A DNA stretch of 61,968 bases from Methylococcaceae bacterium (GCA_030627205.1 DAOUSN010000008.1:1-61968); one strand, 5' to 3'; shown: positions 8,914 through 18,495, counted from the first letter of the stretch. Numbers and translations are program-made. Notes: generated from the letters alone by a model not told the origin.

Positions 8914-10956
8914 TTAGCTAGGGTAATCAAAATCAATGGAAACCCGTCCCCAAAAAGCACGCCCAGGTTCATTAAGTTTTAACACCGAGGGGCCGCCTGC
9001 ACTCGCTGACGCATTACGATTTAAATGTTCGGTATAGGCTTTATTAAAAATATTATCAACGCCAAATTTAAATTCTATCGCATCATGGGGTTTATAAGCA
9101 AGCTCTAATGAACTCGTAATAAAACCTGTAGTCGGTGTACTGTCAAGTGCTAATACATTTCCATAGTCTTTATGAACCCGCGTTTGTTTATCCACGAAAC
9201 GGGTATTAATAACCGCTTTAAAATCTCCATAATGAAAATTAAGCCCGACCATCGCTTCTAAAGGGGGCGTTTGTGCTAAGGCTTCATTTTGCGTGATGTT
9301 TTTTCCATACACATAAGAAACATTGCCTTGTAAGGTGACATATTCATGTAAATCATAAGCGGCACTAAATTCACCCCCCATACGATGAGCAACAATATTG
9401 GCTACAGAATCTCCGCGATGGACTAAAATAAAGTTATTAATATGGCTATAGAAGCCTGAAATTTCTGCTCTAAAATCATCGCCTTGATAAGATAAAACCC
9501 CATCGACTTCATTATTTTCTTCGGCATCTAAATCAAAGCCATCCATACTATAAACTTCCCAGTAATCCGCCGCTCTTTCTGCATGACCATAACCGACAGA
9601 AGCCATTAACGGAATATCATCAAAGTTATATTCCATTCTTAAAAAGCTGGCTAATAACAATTGACGACGGTTTTTATTAGACCCTGAAAGTTCAAATGAA
9701 CTGGTTTCCCCTGCGCCATGCATTGTTCCTGTTCGTGTTCCTAAGCTGTCTCCACGCATTCCTGCTACCCAGCGCAAGTTATCATTAGGTTGATAACTCA
9801 ATTCCGTATAAAGTGCAAAATTATCAAAATCTAAAATATGGTTTCTATCTTCTTGAGAAATATTTTTAGGAATATCAACAAATTCAGGTAATCCTCCTGC
9901 CGCATTCGCATCATAACTATCATGTTTATATTCAACCCCTGTAATCAATTCTACTTCTGGGGTAATTTCTATTGTTGATTCTACTTTGGCATAATGACGA
10001 TCCCAATATTGTCCCATCAAAATAAAATCATGAAAGGGTTTTAATTCCCTCAGTGTATAGTTATCCATCGCATGATTAACATGGGTATAGTTATAACGAA
10101 CATCTAATTCTTTTAACCATGAATTAATTTCAGATTTTTTAAAATGCACCCCATAACTTGAACGGTCTAAACGGGTAACGTCCATATGAATAGTAGCGTT
10201 CCCCATTTTACCTTCACTTAACAAACCATGAAGTTCTAATAAAGTATCTTCATCAGGGGTATAACCGATGGCAATGCGATCATTTCGGGTATCATAAAAG
10301 GTTAAATCAATTTCGTTCCCCTTGCCATCGACATAATTGCTTCCCCGAGAATTATTATGGCTATAAGAAATATAACCTTGTTCAAATCCCAATGAACTAT
10401 CCGTGGTCACATTTTGTTGATTAAAACTCCCATATAAATAACTACTGTAGGTACGAAAGCCTAATTCATCATATTTGATCGGTTCTCGGTCAAAATTAAC
10501 CGTTCCGACAATAGAGTTCCCATTACGAACTGATTGCGGCCCTTTTAAAATGGTTAAACTATCAAAAGATCCTGGAGTGATATAAGCGGTTGCAGGATCC
10601 ATTCGATGGTTACATGCCCCCGCAAAAGGCACGCCATCAATGGATATATTTAAACGAGTCCCCCCTAATCCTCTTAATAACGGATCACTTGCGGTTCCGC
10701 CTTGACGAATAACAGAAATCCCAGGCGTTTGTTTTAATAACTCCGCCCCATCAGTCGCCATTCCAAGATTCTCTTTAATATAATCGGTTTTTTCAAATGC
10801 TTGATCTGGAGTTGCATAAATAGTCATCGAATCTAAGGTTAAATCTGAGTCACTATTTTCTGATAAATTCGTTTCAAGTTCCCCTGCATAAACTGTATTT
10901 ATACAATTTGTAGAAATGATTAATGTTAAAATTAAGAAATTATAGTATTTATTCAT
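8914..10956 (-). CDS. TonB-dependent copper receptor (OprC/NosA-like)
   Basis: Outer-membrane beta-barrel receptor of 680 residues with a signal peptide, a plug domain at about 50-165 and a long barrel ending in a terminal aromatic-rich strand (VSIDFDYPS). The plug carries GGTASDPLLRGLGGTRLN and then GACNHRMDPATAY; OprC/NosA copper receptors have the same stretch, and OprC binds copper through a CxxxM motif there. Here Cys115 and Met119 fit CxxxM. An HM pair occurs further on (IHMDVTR), but the second OprC motif, HxM, is not exactly matched. Neighbouring genes encode a CorB-like peroxidase and a CorA-like copper protein, which supports copper uptake. Confidence 0.85.
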   Translation of the reverse strand: MNKYYNFLILTLIISTNCINTVYAGELETNLSENSDSDLTLDSMTIYATPDQAFEKTDYIKENLGMATDGAELLKQTPGISVIRQGGTASDPLLRGLGGTRLNISIDGVPFAGACNHRMDPATAYITPGSFDSLTILKGPQSVRNGNSIVGTVNFDREPIKYDELGFRTYSSYLYGSFNQQNVTTDSSLGFEQGYISYSHNNSRGSNYVDGKGNEIDLTFYDTRNDRIAIGYTPDEDTLLELHGLLSEGKMGNATIHMDVTRLDRSSYGVHFKKSEINSWLKELDVRYNYTHVNHAMDNYTLRELKPFHDFILMGQYWDRHYAKVESTIEITPEVELITGVEYKHDSYDANAAGGLPEFVDIPKNISQEDRNHILDFDNFALYTELSYQPNDNLRWVAGMRGDSLGTRTGTMHGAGETSSFELSGSNKNRRQLLLASFLRMEYNFDDIPLMASVGYGHAERAADYWEVYSMDGFDLDAEENNEVDGVLSYQGDDFRAEISGFYSHINNFILVHRGDSVANIVAHRMGGEFSAAYDLHEYVTLQGNVSYVYGKNITQNEALAQTPPLEAMVGLNFHYGDFKAVINTRFVDKQTRVHKDYGNVLALDSTPTTGFITSSLELAYKPHDAIEFKFGVDNIFNKAYTEHLNRNASASAGGPSVLKLNEPGRAFWGRVSIDFDYPS

Positions 10957-10991
10957 GTATCAAATGTGTAGTTATTATTATATGGCTTTGG

Positions 10992-12419
10992 TTAATTTTT
11001 AGAAGAATCTAAGAGTAAATCATTTGCTTGTGATTTAAATGCAATTGCCTGCGTTATTAATTTTAATGCCTCAATTTTATAGCGACTATTTAAAGCAATT
11101 TCCTCATATTTTAAAGCTTTTCTTAATAATTTTACTGATTCTGGGTTAGGGATAATAGCACCACCTTCAAGCACTTCAATAGCATCAGTTGTTTCTGCGA
11201 TGGCAAGTGCTAATTGTTCTTGACGTTCTTTTTTTGTTAATTGCTCTAAGTGTAACTCTAAGGCATTAGAACTCCGAATATTTTCCATGGCATTAATTGT
11301 TCGTAAAAATAAAGCAATCGCAGTAACTTGAGTCGGTTCTAAATGAATACACCGTTCACAAACGGAATCAGGGTCACTGGGATCAGCAGGATTAGCCCCT
11401 GGAGATTGATGAAACGCATTACTATTATAAAAAGCCACTGCCTCCTCGATTGTACTAACTGAATTATTATGAAAAAAAGGCGGTGTATCTGCGGCTTCAA
11501 CGACGGTTGTCATATTAAATTCATAATTGCCATAGCAGGGTTGATTTTTAAACCAACCACATTCGTTTTGTTTTTCCTGTCCAAATCCACCATCATGAGG
11601 TACTGATTTCCAGACTAATTTTAGGGGGCTATCAGGCATATTTTCAACCCCTGTGTCCCGGTTTCCATTTTGTAGCGAACTTGAACTATTTGCTCCGCCA
11701 TTTAAATGACAGCCTTTACATTGACCTGTTCCGGGTTCTTTACTGTGAAATAATTCCCGTCCTTTCTGAACAATAGGAGATGAAAAAAACATGGAATCTA
11801 AGTCTAGTTCTTCTGAACGCCCTAAAGAAAGCATATAAGCTTCTAAAGCCTTTGATTCATCATCTGTGGGAAGTCGAAAATCAATTCCTACTTTTCGGTT
11901 TAACGTTTTAGGAAAGTGTTGGGTAATTGCACCTACTGTAAATTGATGTAATGAGCCATCATTAGGCGAGCCATCCGCTGACCAACCCAAAGCATGTTTA
12001 ACAACCGTTCCTTCAAATTCTTCCTCTGGAGTTATGGATGCTTTAAGACCTAATAAATGAGGAACACCACGCAATACACCCGGTTTATCAAAGCCATCAA
12101 CATTAGCTAAAATTAAACCAAATTGGCGTAATAACTTAGGTCGCTCAAGTTCTGCTAAGTCAGGATTAGTTTCTGCAATAAATAAAGGATCTGAATCTGG
12201 TAACTGGGTAATATATTTAGGATCTATCGTATGATTATTATCTAGTCGATGACAAGTACTGCAAGTTCTCCCATTGCCTGCAAAGGTTTCATTAACAAAT
12301 AAATCTTTTCCTTTAGCGATTTGCTCTGACAAAATAACCTCTGCTGATTCTACATAAGCGGTTTTAGTTAAAAATAAACTAATGATAAAAAAAATAGCAG
12401 TTGTTTTTATTTTGTTCAT
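10992..12419 (-). CDS. di-haem cytochrome c peroxidase/MauG-family protein (CorB-like)
   Basis: 475-residue periplasmic protein with a signal peptide and two canonical haem sites, CSTCH (Cys53-His57) and CKGCH, as in bacterial di-haem peroxidases, MauG and MbnH. A third CERC is followed by Ile-His rather than His, so it is not a standard haem site. Members next to CorA/MopE or MbnP proteins are thought to oxidise a tryptophan of the partner to kynurenine, which then binds copper. That fits here because a CorA-like gene lies divergently 356 bases away. It heads a minus-strand run with the copper receptor (35-base gap) and a secreted protein. A helical tail of about 90 residues after the second half is extra to the core family. 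Confidence 0.83.
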   Translation of the reverse strand: MNKIKTTAIFFIISLFLTKTAYVESAEVILSEQIAKGKDLFVNETFAGNGRTCSTCHRLDNNHTIDPKYITQLPDSDPLFIAETNPDLAELERPKLLRQFGLILANVDGFDKPGVLRGVPHLLGLKASITPEEEFEGTVVKHALGWSADGSPNDGSLHQFTVGAITQHFPKTLNRKVGIDFRLPTDDESKALEAYMLSLGRSEELDLDSMFFSSPIVQKGRELFHSKEPGTGQCKGCHLNGGANSSSSLQNGNRDTGVENMPDSPLKLVWKSVPHDGGFGQEKQNECGWFKNQPCYGNYEFNMTTVVEAADTPPFFHNNSVSTIEEAVAFYNSNAFHQSPGANPADPSDPDSVCERCIHLEPTQVTAIALFLRTINAMENIRSSNALELHLEQLTKKERQEQLALAIAETTDAIEVLEGGAIIPNPESVKLLRKALKYEEIALNSRYKIEALKLITQAIAFKSQANDLLLDSSKN

Positions 12420-12775
12420 ATATTTATAAAGAGAAAGCTAATATGTAAAAAATTAGGATTACCATTACCATTAATTCAAAGCAATAAATATACCGTTAAC
12501 TAAAATCAAACTGCTAATCACTTAAAGTTAATCTTATAATACTTTTTATGAGAGTATTTTTACGAAAATTAAACAGCATTTGATTGAAATAACACGGCAA
12601 AAGACCCATTTTAATGTGTCATTAAACACAAATTAATTAATTTATATCAAATTATATTTTATAACAAGTACAAAGCCTTAGAATGAAAGATGGTACGGTA
12701 TTTGCTCATTCTTTATTGTGAGTAATGAGTAATTAATCATACTCTTTTTTTATTACTAATTAGGAATGACAAATA
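12420..12775. promoter_or_regulatory. 356-base divergent control region between corB-like and corA-like genes
   Basis: No gene of convincing length is visible. The stretch is very AT-rich and must hold the promoters of both divergent genes. For the rightward gene a weak TTGTGA-N18-TACTCT pair lies just upstream, and an AGGA ribosome-binding site precedes the ATG. I see no recognisable CueR- or Fur-type operator. Since CorA proteins are copper-repressed in Methylomicrobium album, this is the place to look for a copper-responsive site. Confidence 0.4.
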
Positions 12776-13462
12776 ATGAATAAATTCGCAATGATTTTAG
12801 GAGCGAGTGCATTAGCTTTATCAACAATCGTAATCTCAGCAGAGGCAGGAGATGCAGCTAATCTTAATGAAATAGCTGTAACTACAGCATCCAATATCGT
12901 CTATGGTGATCCTGAGGAAGGGGGAATCGGTTATGAGTGGACAGTGAAAATGCCTCATCATGGTTCTGTTGAGATTCTTGGTAGCGTAGGCGGAAAAAGT
13001 TCTTTTGAACCTCAATTTGATGCGCCTAATTTTGGGTGGACACATACATCTGATTGGGTTGCAGTCGAAATAGAGGCAGATGCTATTTTAGAAATTGAAG
13101 TTTCACGCCAAAGTGGATTTTATGAAATGAAGGTCGATGATGCTGATAATAGCAAAAGCTATGTAACCGCAGGTGGTGAATTATATCCCGCACTATCTAT
13201 TTACACAGGATGGGATTCAACTACAGAAAAAGAACAAGGTAGTTTTAATCCAGCGGGTAATTTCTGGTCAACACTTGAATTTAAAGCTGCAGAATATTCA
13301 AAATTAGGTGAAACTACTATTGTTTATCGTACAAAAGTAACTCCTGGTAAATATTCAGTAAATATTGGTGGCGTTAACGCGGTTTATTGTGCAGAAACTG
13401 CATCCTGTTATAAAGGATTACATGGATATCGTGCTAAATTTACTACTTATCATGAAAACTAA
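12776..13462 (+). CDS. corA: CorA/MopE-like surface copper-binding protein
   Basis: 228 residues with a signal peptide cleaved near AEA-GD (residue 24). It resembles the copper-repressible protein CorA of Methylomicrobium album and the C-terminal half of MopE of Methylococcus capsulatus. These bind one Cu(I) through a tryptophan oxidised to kynurenine plus histidines; in MopE the Trp and a His are two residues apart. The same arrangement is seen here as W88-T-H90 in FGWTHTSDW, and further candidates are His61, His62 and His216. A Cys pair (205 and 211) could form a disulphide. It is divergent from a CorB-like peroxidase that could perform the Trp oxidation. The gene name reflects this family, not the magnesium transporter CorA. 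Confidence 0.82.
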   Translation: MNKFAMILGASALALSTIVISAEAGDAANLNEIAVTTASNIVYGDPEEGGIGYEWTVKMPHHGSVEILGSVGGKSSFEPQFDAPNFGWTHTSDWVAVEIEADAILEIEVSRQSGFYEMKVDDADNSKSYVTAGGELYPALSIYTGWDSTTEKEQGSFNPAGNFWSTLEFKAAEYSKLGETTIVYRTKVTPGKYSVNIGGVNAVYCAETASCYKGLHGYRAKFTTYHEN

Positions 13463-13467
13463 CTAAT

Positions 13468-13489
13468 AATCTAAAAAATTAGATTTTTT
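13468..13489 (+). terminator. rho-independent terminator of the corA-like gene
   Basis: AATCTAA / TTAGATT inverted repeat with a four-A loop directly followed by a T-run, six bases after the stop codon. The stem is AT-only, which fits the AT-rich genome but makes it weak. Confidence 0.55.
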
Positions 13490-13519
13490 CTATAGGTATG
13501 GTTTAACTCATACCTATAG
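13490..13519. terminator. 11-bp perfect inverted repeat between convergent genes
   Basis: CTATAGGTATG / CATACCTATAG with an eight-base loop, between the converging corA-like gene and yggS. The perfect stem next to another hairpin suggests a bidirectional transcription stop; the T-run to the right is short. Confidence 0.5.
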
Positions 13520-13555
13520 TTTCTATTAAAATTATTATTGACTTAACATCACGCT

Positions 13556-14233
13556 TCAAAGCCGTTTTCCAAATAAGGCTGTTCCTATTCTAACCATTGT
13601 TGAGCCTTCTGCAATAGCTGCGTTTAAATCTCCTGTCATCCCAAATGAAAAAGTATCTAGTTGTAATGCTTTTAATTTAATAACTTCCTGGTAAAGTCGT
13701 CGATAAGGTTCTCGTTGTAATTCGTAAGCCACTTGCGGCGCTGGAATCGCCATTACTCCACGTAGACGTATATTTGTTAATAAACTAATTTCAGTCACTA
13801 ATTTAGGTAATTCGAGTAAACTCACCCCTGATTTAGTAAGTTCATCACTAATATTAACTTGTAAACAAATATTTAATGGTGGCAGATGAGTGGGTCTTTG
13901 CTGACTTAAACGTTTGGCTATTTTTAATCTATCTACACTATGCACCCAATTAAAATGGTTGGCAATAGCTTTGGTTTTATTGGATTGAATTGGCCCTATA
14001 AAATGCCAGTTAATTTTTAATGCTGTTAATTGCTGTTGTTTTTTTAATGCTTCTTGAAGATAGTTTTCTCCAAAATCTCGTTGACCTAGCTCATAAAGTG
14101 TCGTTATATCTATTGCTGGCTTTGTCTTACTAACTGCAAGTAATTTAACAGAACCTTCCTCACGTCCACAGGCTATTTCAGCTTGATGTATTTGTGATTT
14201 TACAGAATAAAAATTTTGTTTAAGTGTTTTCAT
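13556..14233 (-). CDS. yggS: YggS-family pyridoxal phosphate homeostasis protein
   Basis: PLP-binding protein (PLPBP/COG0325) that buffers pyridoxal phosphate; no enzyme activity is known. The 225-residue product has the PLP lysine in LLAVSKTKP, FGENYLQEAL, WHFIGPIQSNKTK and FGMTGDLNAAIAEGSTMVRIGTALFG, the phosphate-binding end. It is divergent from pilT, the standard gammaproteobacterial arrangement. Confidence 0.95.
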   Translation of the reverse strand: MKTLKQNFYSVKSQIHQAEIACGREEGSVKLLAVSKTKPAIDITTLYELGQRDFGENYLQEALKKQQQLTALKINWHFIGPIQSNKTKAIANHFNWVHSVDRLKIAKRLSQQRPTHLPPLNICLQVNISDELTKSGVSLLELPKLVTEISLLTNIRLRGVMAIPAPQVAYELQREPYRRLYQEVIKLKALQLDTFSFGMTGDLNAAIAEGSTMVRIGTALFGKRL

Positions 14234-14343
14234 AGAAGATGAGTTTATAAAATAATGCTACCATAACTAATAATGTGAATAAAAAAGAAGATCACGTTTA
14301 AATTACAGGCTATTTTACACTAAAAACCTTATAGAGAGATGGT

Positions 14344-15381
14344 ATGGATATTACAGAATTATTAACGTTTATGGTTAAAAACAAATCATCGGATCTGCAT
14401 TTATCAGCAGGACTCCCCCCTATGATTAGGGTTGATGGCGATATGCGGCGTATTAATATACCTGATTTAGAGCATAAAGAAGTTCATGCTTTAATTTATG
14501 ACATCATGAATGATAAGCAACGCAAAGGATATGAAGAGTTTTTAGAAGTCGATTTTTCATTTGAATTACCAGGGGTTGCACGATTTCGGGTGAATGCTTT
14601 TAATCAAAATAGAGGGGCTGGCGCAGTTATTCGTTGTATTCCCTCTGAGATTTTAAGTCTGGATCAACTTAATGCACCCCAATTTTTTAGAGATGCTACA
14701 GAGCATAAACGCGGAATGGTTTTGGTGACAGGACCAACAGGGTCAGGAAAATCAACCACCTTAGCCGCTATGGTAGATCATATTAACCGTACTCGTTATG
14801 AGCATATTTTAACCGTAGAAGACCCGATTGAGTTTGTTCACAAGTCTAAAAAATCATTAATTAATCAGCGCGAAGTTAAACGGGATACTTTAGGCTTTCA
14901 AGCGGCCTTACGTTCCGCACTTCGACAAGATCCTGATGTGATTTTAGTCGGTGAGATGCGAGATTTAGAAACCATTGAACTAGCAATGTCTGCGGCTGAA
15001 ACTGGACATTTAGTTTTTGGAACACTTCATACAACCTCAGCGGCTAAAACTGTTGACCGTATTATTGATGTTTTTCCTGCGGCAGAAAAAGAAATGATCC
15101 GCTCCATGTTATCGGAATCATTACAGGCAGTAGTTTCTCAAAATTTATGCCGAAAAGTGGGCGGCGGACGTGTTGCTGTTCATGAAATAATGGTGGGAAC
15201 ATCCGCCATTAGAAACTTAATTAGAGAAGCAAAAGTAGCTCAAATGTATTCTGCTATTCAAACAGGGCGTAAATTTGGTATGAAAACCTTAGATCAAGAT
15301 TTAACAGAAAAAGTAGAACAGGGATTAGTTACAAAACAAGAGGCACGCGGTAAAGCAGTTAATAAAGCTTTATTTGTTTAA
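14344..15381 (+). CDS. pilT: type IV pilus retraction ATPase PilT
   Basis: Cytoplasmic hexameric ATPase that depolymerises the type IV pilus for twitching and DNA uptake. The 345-residue product has Walker A GPTGSGKSTT, the Asp box LTVEDPIEF, Walker B DPDVILVGEMRD, the His box GHLVFGTLHT and the PilT-specific AIRNLIRE near the C-terminus. An AGAGAG ribosome-binding site precedes the ATG. pilU follows after 15 bases. Confidence 0.97.
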   Translation: MDITELLTFMVKNKSSDLHLSAGLPPMIRVDGDMRRINIPDLEHKEVHALIYDIMNDKQRKGYEEFLEVDFSFELPGVARFRVNAFNQNRGAGAVIRCIPSEILSLDQLNAPQFFRDATEHKRGMVLVTGPTGSGKSTTLAAMVDHINRTRYEHILTVEDPIEFVHKSKKSLINQREVKRDTLGFQAALRSALRQDPDVILVGEMRDLETIELAMSAAETGHLVFGTLHTTSAAKTVDRIIDVFPAAEKEMIRSMLSESLQAVVSQNLCRKVGGGRVAVHEIMVGTSAIRNLIREAKVAQMYSAIQTGRKFGMKTLDQDLTEKVEQGLVTKQEARGKAVNKALFV

Positions 15382-15396
15382 TCTGAGAGATAAATA

Positions 15397-16542
15397 ATGG
15401 ATTTTACTAGCTTGCTCGCCTTAATGGTACAAAAAAAAGCCTCAGATTTATTTATCACTGCAAAAATGCCACCTTCAATGAAAATAGACGGTATTTTAAC
15501 AGAAATCATCAAAACCCCCTTATCCTCTGAACAAACACTGAAATTAGTTCAAGGTATTATGACGGCGGCTCAAAAAAAAGAATTTTCACAAACTAAAGAA
15601 TGTCAATTTGCAATTAGTGCAGGAAAATTAGGTCGTTTTAGAGTAAGTGCATTTATGCAACGTGACACCGCTGGTATGGTATTACGACGGATAGAAAATA
15701 AAGTTCCTGAAGTTGAAGATTTAAACTTGCCTGTGGCGTTAAAAGATTTAATTATGCACAAACGAGGCTTAGTAATTTTTGTTGGCGCTACTGGAACTGG
15801 TAAGTCGACAACATTAGCCTCTTTAATTCAACATCGAAACCGCAATAGTAAAGGTCATATTATTACTATTGAAGACCCGATGGAGTTTGAGCATCCACAT
15901 TTAGGTTGTATGATTACCCAGCGTGAAATAGGTTTAGATACAGAATCTTATGAAGTTGCCCTCAAAAATACTTTGCGTCAAGCACCTGATGTTATTTTAA
16001 TTGGGGAAGTACGAACCCGTGAAACCATGCAACATGCGATTACTTTTGCAGAAACTGGGCATTTATGTTTAACCACGTTACATGCAAATAATGCCAATCA
16101 AGCCTTGGATAGAATTTTACATTTTTTTCCTGAAGAAATGCACCGGCAATTGTTTATGGATTTATCTTTGAATCTCAGGGGTATTGTGGCTCAACAACTA
16201 ATTAAACGCTCCGATGGTAAAGGGCGATTTCCTGCGATTGAAATTTTAATAAATACCCCATTAATATCAGATATTATTCGACAAGGTGATATTCATAAGC
16301 TAAAAGAAATTATGAAGGCAGGTAGTGAAGATGGAATGCAAACTTTTGACCAAGCTTTATTTAATCTTTATAAAGCAGGAAAAATTAGTCATGAAGATAC
16401 ACTAAATTCAGCTGATTCTCGTAATGATGTACGTTTAATGATTAAATTATCTTCTGATAATGTGAGTGCTTTTAATGATAATGAAGATGATCTTATGAGC
16501 TTAAGTGATCTTAATGATGGAAATAATATGTTTCAATCATAA
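15397..16542 (+). CDS. pilU: type IV pilus accessory retraction ATPase PilU
   Basis: PilT paralogue that assists retraction under load. The 381-residue product has Walker A GATGTGKSTT, ITIEDPMEFEH, Walker B APDVILIGEVRT and TGHLCLTTLHANNA, and lacks the PilT AIRNLIRE motif. An acidic tail (residues about 355-381) with Asn/Asp repeats is typical of PilU. It lies 15 bases after pilT. Confidence 0.96.
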   Translation: MDFTSLLALMVQKKASDLFITAKMPPSMKIDGILTEIIKTPLSSEQTLKLVQGIMTAAQKKEFSQTKECQFAISAGKLGRFRVSAFMQRDTAGMVLRRIENKVPEVEDLNLPVALKDLIMHKRGLVIFVGATGTGKSTTLASLIQHRNRNSKGHIITIEDPMEFEHPHLGCMITQREIGLDTESYEVALKNTLRQAPDVILIGEVRTRETMQHAITFAETGHLCLTTLHANNANQALDRILHFFPEEMHRQLFMDLSLNLRGIVAQQLIKRSDGKGRFPAIEILINTPLISDIIRQGDIHKLKEIMKAGSEDGMQTFDQALFNLYKAGKISHEDTLNSADSRNDVRLMIKLSSDNVSAFNDNEDDLMSLSDLNDGNNMFQS

Positions 16543-16621
16543 ATCAGTTGATATTTTAAGGTTAGATTTAACTTTCAAGAATTTGTAATGGTGGCTATGA
16601 AAGTAATATATTTTATTTAGT

Positions 16622-17926
16622 TTATTTAGTTTTCATTTTTAAAGTTGGAATATAAAAAATATAACTTAAGACTATCATTAAAATTCCAGCACTTATAGTA
16701 AAAATTAGCATTCCAAGGCTAGATGTTTTTGATTTTTGGTTTTTGACTAATTGTAATTTATGATAGTTATTGTTTAAATCTTTTGTATTTGAAATAGAAC
16801 GACTAAAAAGGTAAAGAGTTTGACTTGAAGGAATGAAAATAATGGATTCTAATGTATTATGATTAAAAATCGCTTGCTGTCCGTTTTTATGATCCTGCAT
16901 AACCGTTGACAATGATCCAATAGGAGAATTCAGGTCAAACTCCTTTAACAGCACTTGTGAGCGATTCCAACGATAATAATCACCACTGGAATAACAATTT
17001 TTAGGAGAATTTTTTAATACAAAGCAACTGACAACAATGAGTTTGTTTGAATTTTTTTCAAACTTAGACATTGTTTGAGTAATGGTGCTATTAACTGTTC
17101 TAACCGAACCGTTAGCTTTAGTAGGTTGTTCTAGCACTAAAACCTTTTTTTTATCTGCAAGTAAAATTTGTTGGTCACGAGGGTAATGTTTTCCATCCAA
17201 AAATTGGCTAGCACTATAAACATTTGTTTGTTGCAATGTTTCTTTAAGCATAAATGCAACCGAATGATGATTTTTCAATACCTTTGCTGTGACTAGTTCT
17301 GAAGATGAGTTAATAGCTGAAACAAATAACCCATCATTATTAAACCCATTAACTACCCCTAAAATACCTGCAAAACCTACATTAACCCATGTTTTTTCAC
17401 TAGAATTATAAACAGTAACTGTTTGTAACTGTCGTAAACTGGGGGTGCTTTTCCACTTAAGGTTTCTTGCAATAATAACATCATGGTTAGATTCATTAAT
17501 AACGGCAATTGCAATCCCTTTATTAATTATAATCAGGTCACTAAGGAATTGTAATAACCAAAATTCATTTTTTGATAGTTTACCATCGCCTAATTTATCA
17601 TTTGAGTCAAGATCTAACATATTTGCAACGGCATTAATTTCAACTAAATGCTCTGGGTTCAACGATTTTTTTAATAATTGTACTTGACGATTTAAATAAT
17701 CAAACCGCATATCACTTAATAAAAAATCTAAATAACTATCATATTGAAATTCAAGAGTTGGAAATTTATTTTTAATTTCAATCCCTAATTGATTGCCTAT
17801 TTCCTCTGGGGTTTTATTTTCACTATCAATATTTAAAATAGTGGTATTTGCAATAGAGTTTAAAGAAATACTCAGTAGAAATACCACTAAAACCGTTATT
17901 TTTTTAAAATAAGACCCATTGCTCAT
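16622..17926 (-). CDS. C45 acyltransferase-like (Ntn hydrolase fold) protein lacking the usual Cys
   Basis: 434 residues with an N-terminal signal segment (7-27) and a C-terminal membrane helix (about 403-426), so probably anchored with its domain in the periplasm. Residues 135-345 resemble the C45/acid-ceramidase-like family: RNLKW (154-158), a Gly-rich GFAGILGVVNGFNNDGL and a downstream SAIN. In active members a nucleophilic Cys starts the beta strand about 16 residues before the RNL motif; here that region reads NKGIAIAV and has no Cys. An EF-hand-like DxDxN...GDGxLxxxEF loop lies at 105-122. It is the last gene of the operon, 12 bases after the DUF697 gene. A pseudoenzyme or a divergent nucleophile are both possible. 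Confidence 0.65.
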   Translation of the reverse strand: MSNGSYFKKITVLVVFLLSISLNSIANTTILNIDSENKTPEEIGNQLGIEIKNKFPTLEFQYDSYLDFLLSDMRFDYLNRQVQLLKKSLNPEHLVEINAVANMLDLDSNDKLGDGKLSKNEFWLLQFLSDLIIINKGIAIAVINESNHDVIIARNLKWKSTPSLRQLQTVTVYNSSEKTWVNVGFAGILGVVNGFNNDGLFVSAINSSSELVTAKVLKNHHSVAFMLKETLQQTNVYSASQFLDGKHYPRDQQILLADKKKVLVLEQPTKANGSVRTVNSTITQTMSKFEKNSNKLIVVSCFVLKNSPKNCYSSGDYYRWNRSQVLLKEFDLNSPIGSLSTVMQDHKNGQQAIFNHNTLESIIFIPSSQTLYLFSRSISNTKDLNNNYHKLQLVKNQKSKTSSLGMLIFTISAGILMIVLSYIFYIPTLKMKTK

Positions 17927-17937
17927 TTTATCTATGA

Positions 17938-18495
17938 TTAAACCTTAGTAGGCTCTGTTTCTGTTGGTTTTGATGAGCTAACAAAACTTTTACCTTCTTC
18001 ATAAAGCTCTTTAAAATGTGCTTTAGCTTTTTCTACATTAAAATCAAGAAAAGTGCCACCTGATTCAAAATGTGCAACAAAGGTTTTGCCAACAGCATAA
18101 GTTGATGCCGCACCAATAGCTGCTGTACTAATCATTCCAGATGTTTGTCCTATAATCGGGACTGCTTTTAAAAAACTTCCAAGTGGAAGTGCAACAGTTA
18201 CGGCAACAGAACCACCTAATAATGAACTGACAAGAGATTTTACGAGATTTTTTGAAAAAGGAACATCATAACGCTTGGCAAGACTATAAAGCATTTTCAA
18301 TTGAATGGCAGTTAATGCGCTCATGTCAATTAGGGGGATAGGAATAAAACCCACGGTAATTGCTGCCATCGTGTGATTTTTAACTATATCATGTGCTTTA
18401 GAAAGTCTTTCAACACGAGTATCAAGTGGATTTTTAGAAGATTGATTATCCGCTGGTTCTTGTGCTTTTGTAGAGGTATTTTTTGTAGTAGCCAT
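17938..18495 (-). CDS. DUF697 family membrane protein
   Basis: 185-residue protein of the DUF697 family, often fused to or encoded beside small GTPases; no GTPase is present here. A disordered Ser/Thr/Lys N-terminus of about 30 residues precedes the conserved core: GFIPIPLIDMSALTAIQLKM, two small-residue-rich hydrophobic segments (about 90-135) and the hallmark ASTYAVGKTFVAHFESGGTF. The C-terminal AKAHFKELYEEGK is also conserved. A good AAGGAG ribosome-binding site precedes the ATG. It lies between a 58-residue membrane protein and the C45-like gene in the same minus-strand operon. Molecular role unknown. Confidence 0.85.
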   Translation of the reverse strand: MATTKNTSTKAQEPADNQSSKNPLDTRVERLSKAHDIVKNHTMAAITVGFIPIPLIDMSALTAIQLKMLYSLAKRYDVPFSKNLVKSLVSSLLGGSVAVTVALPLGSFLKAVPIIGQTSGMISTAAIGAASTYAVGKTFVAHFESGGTFLDFNVEKAKAHFKELYEEGKSFVSSSKPTETEPTKV

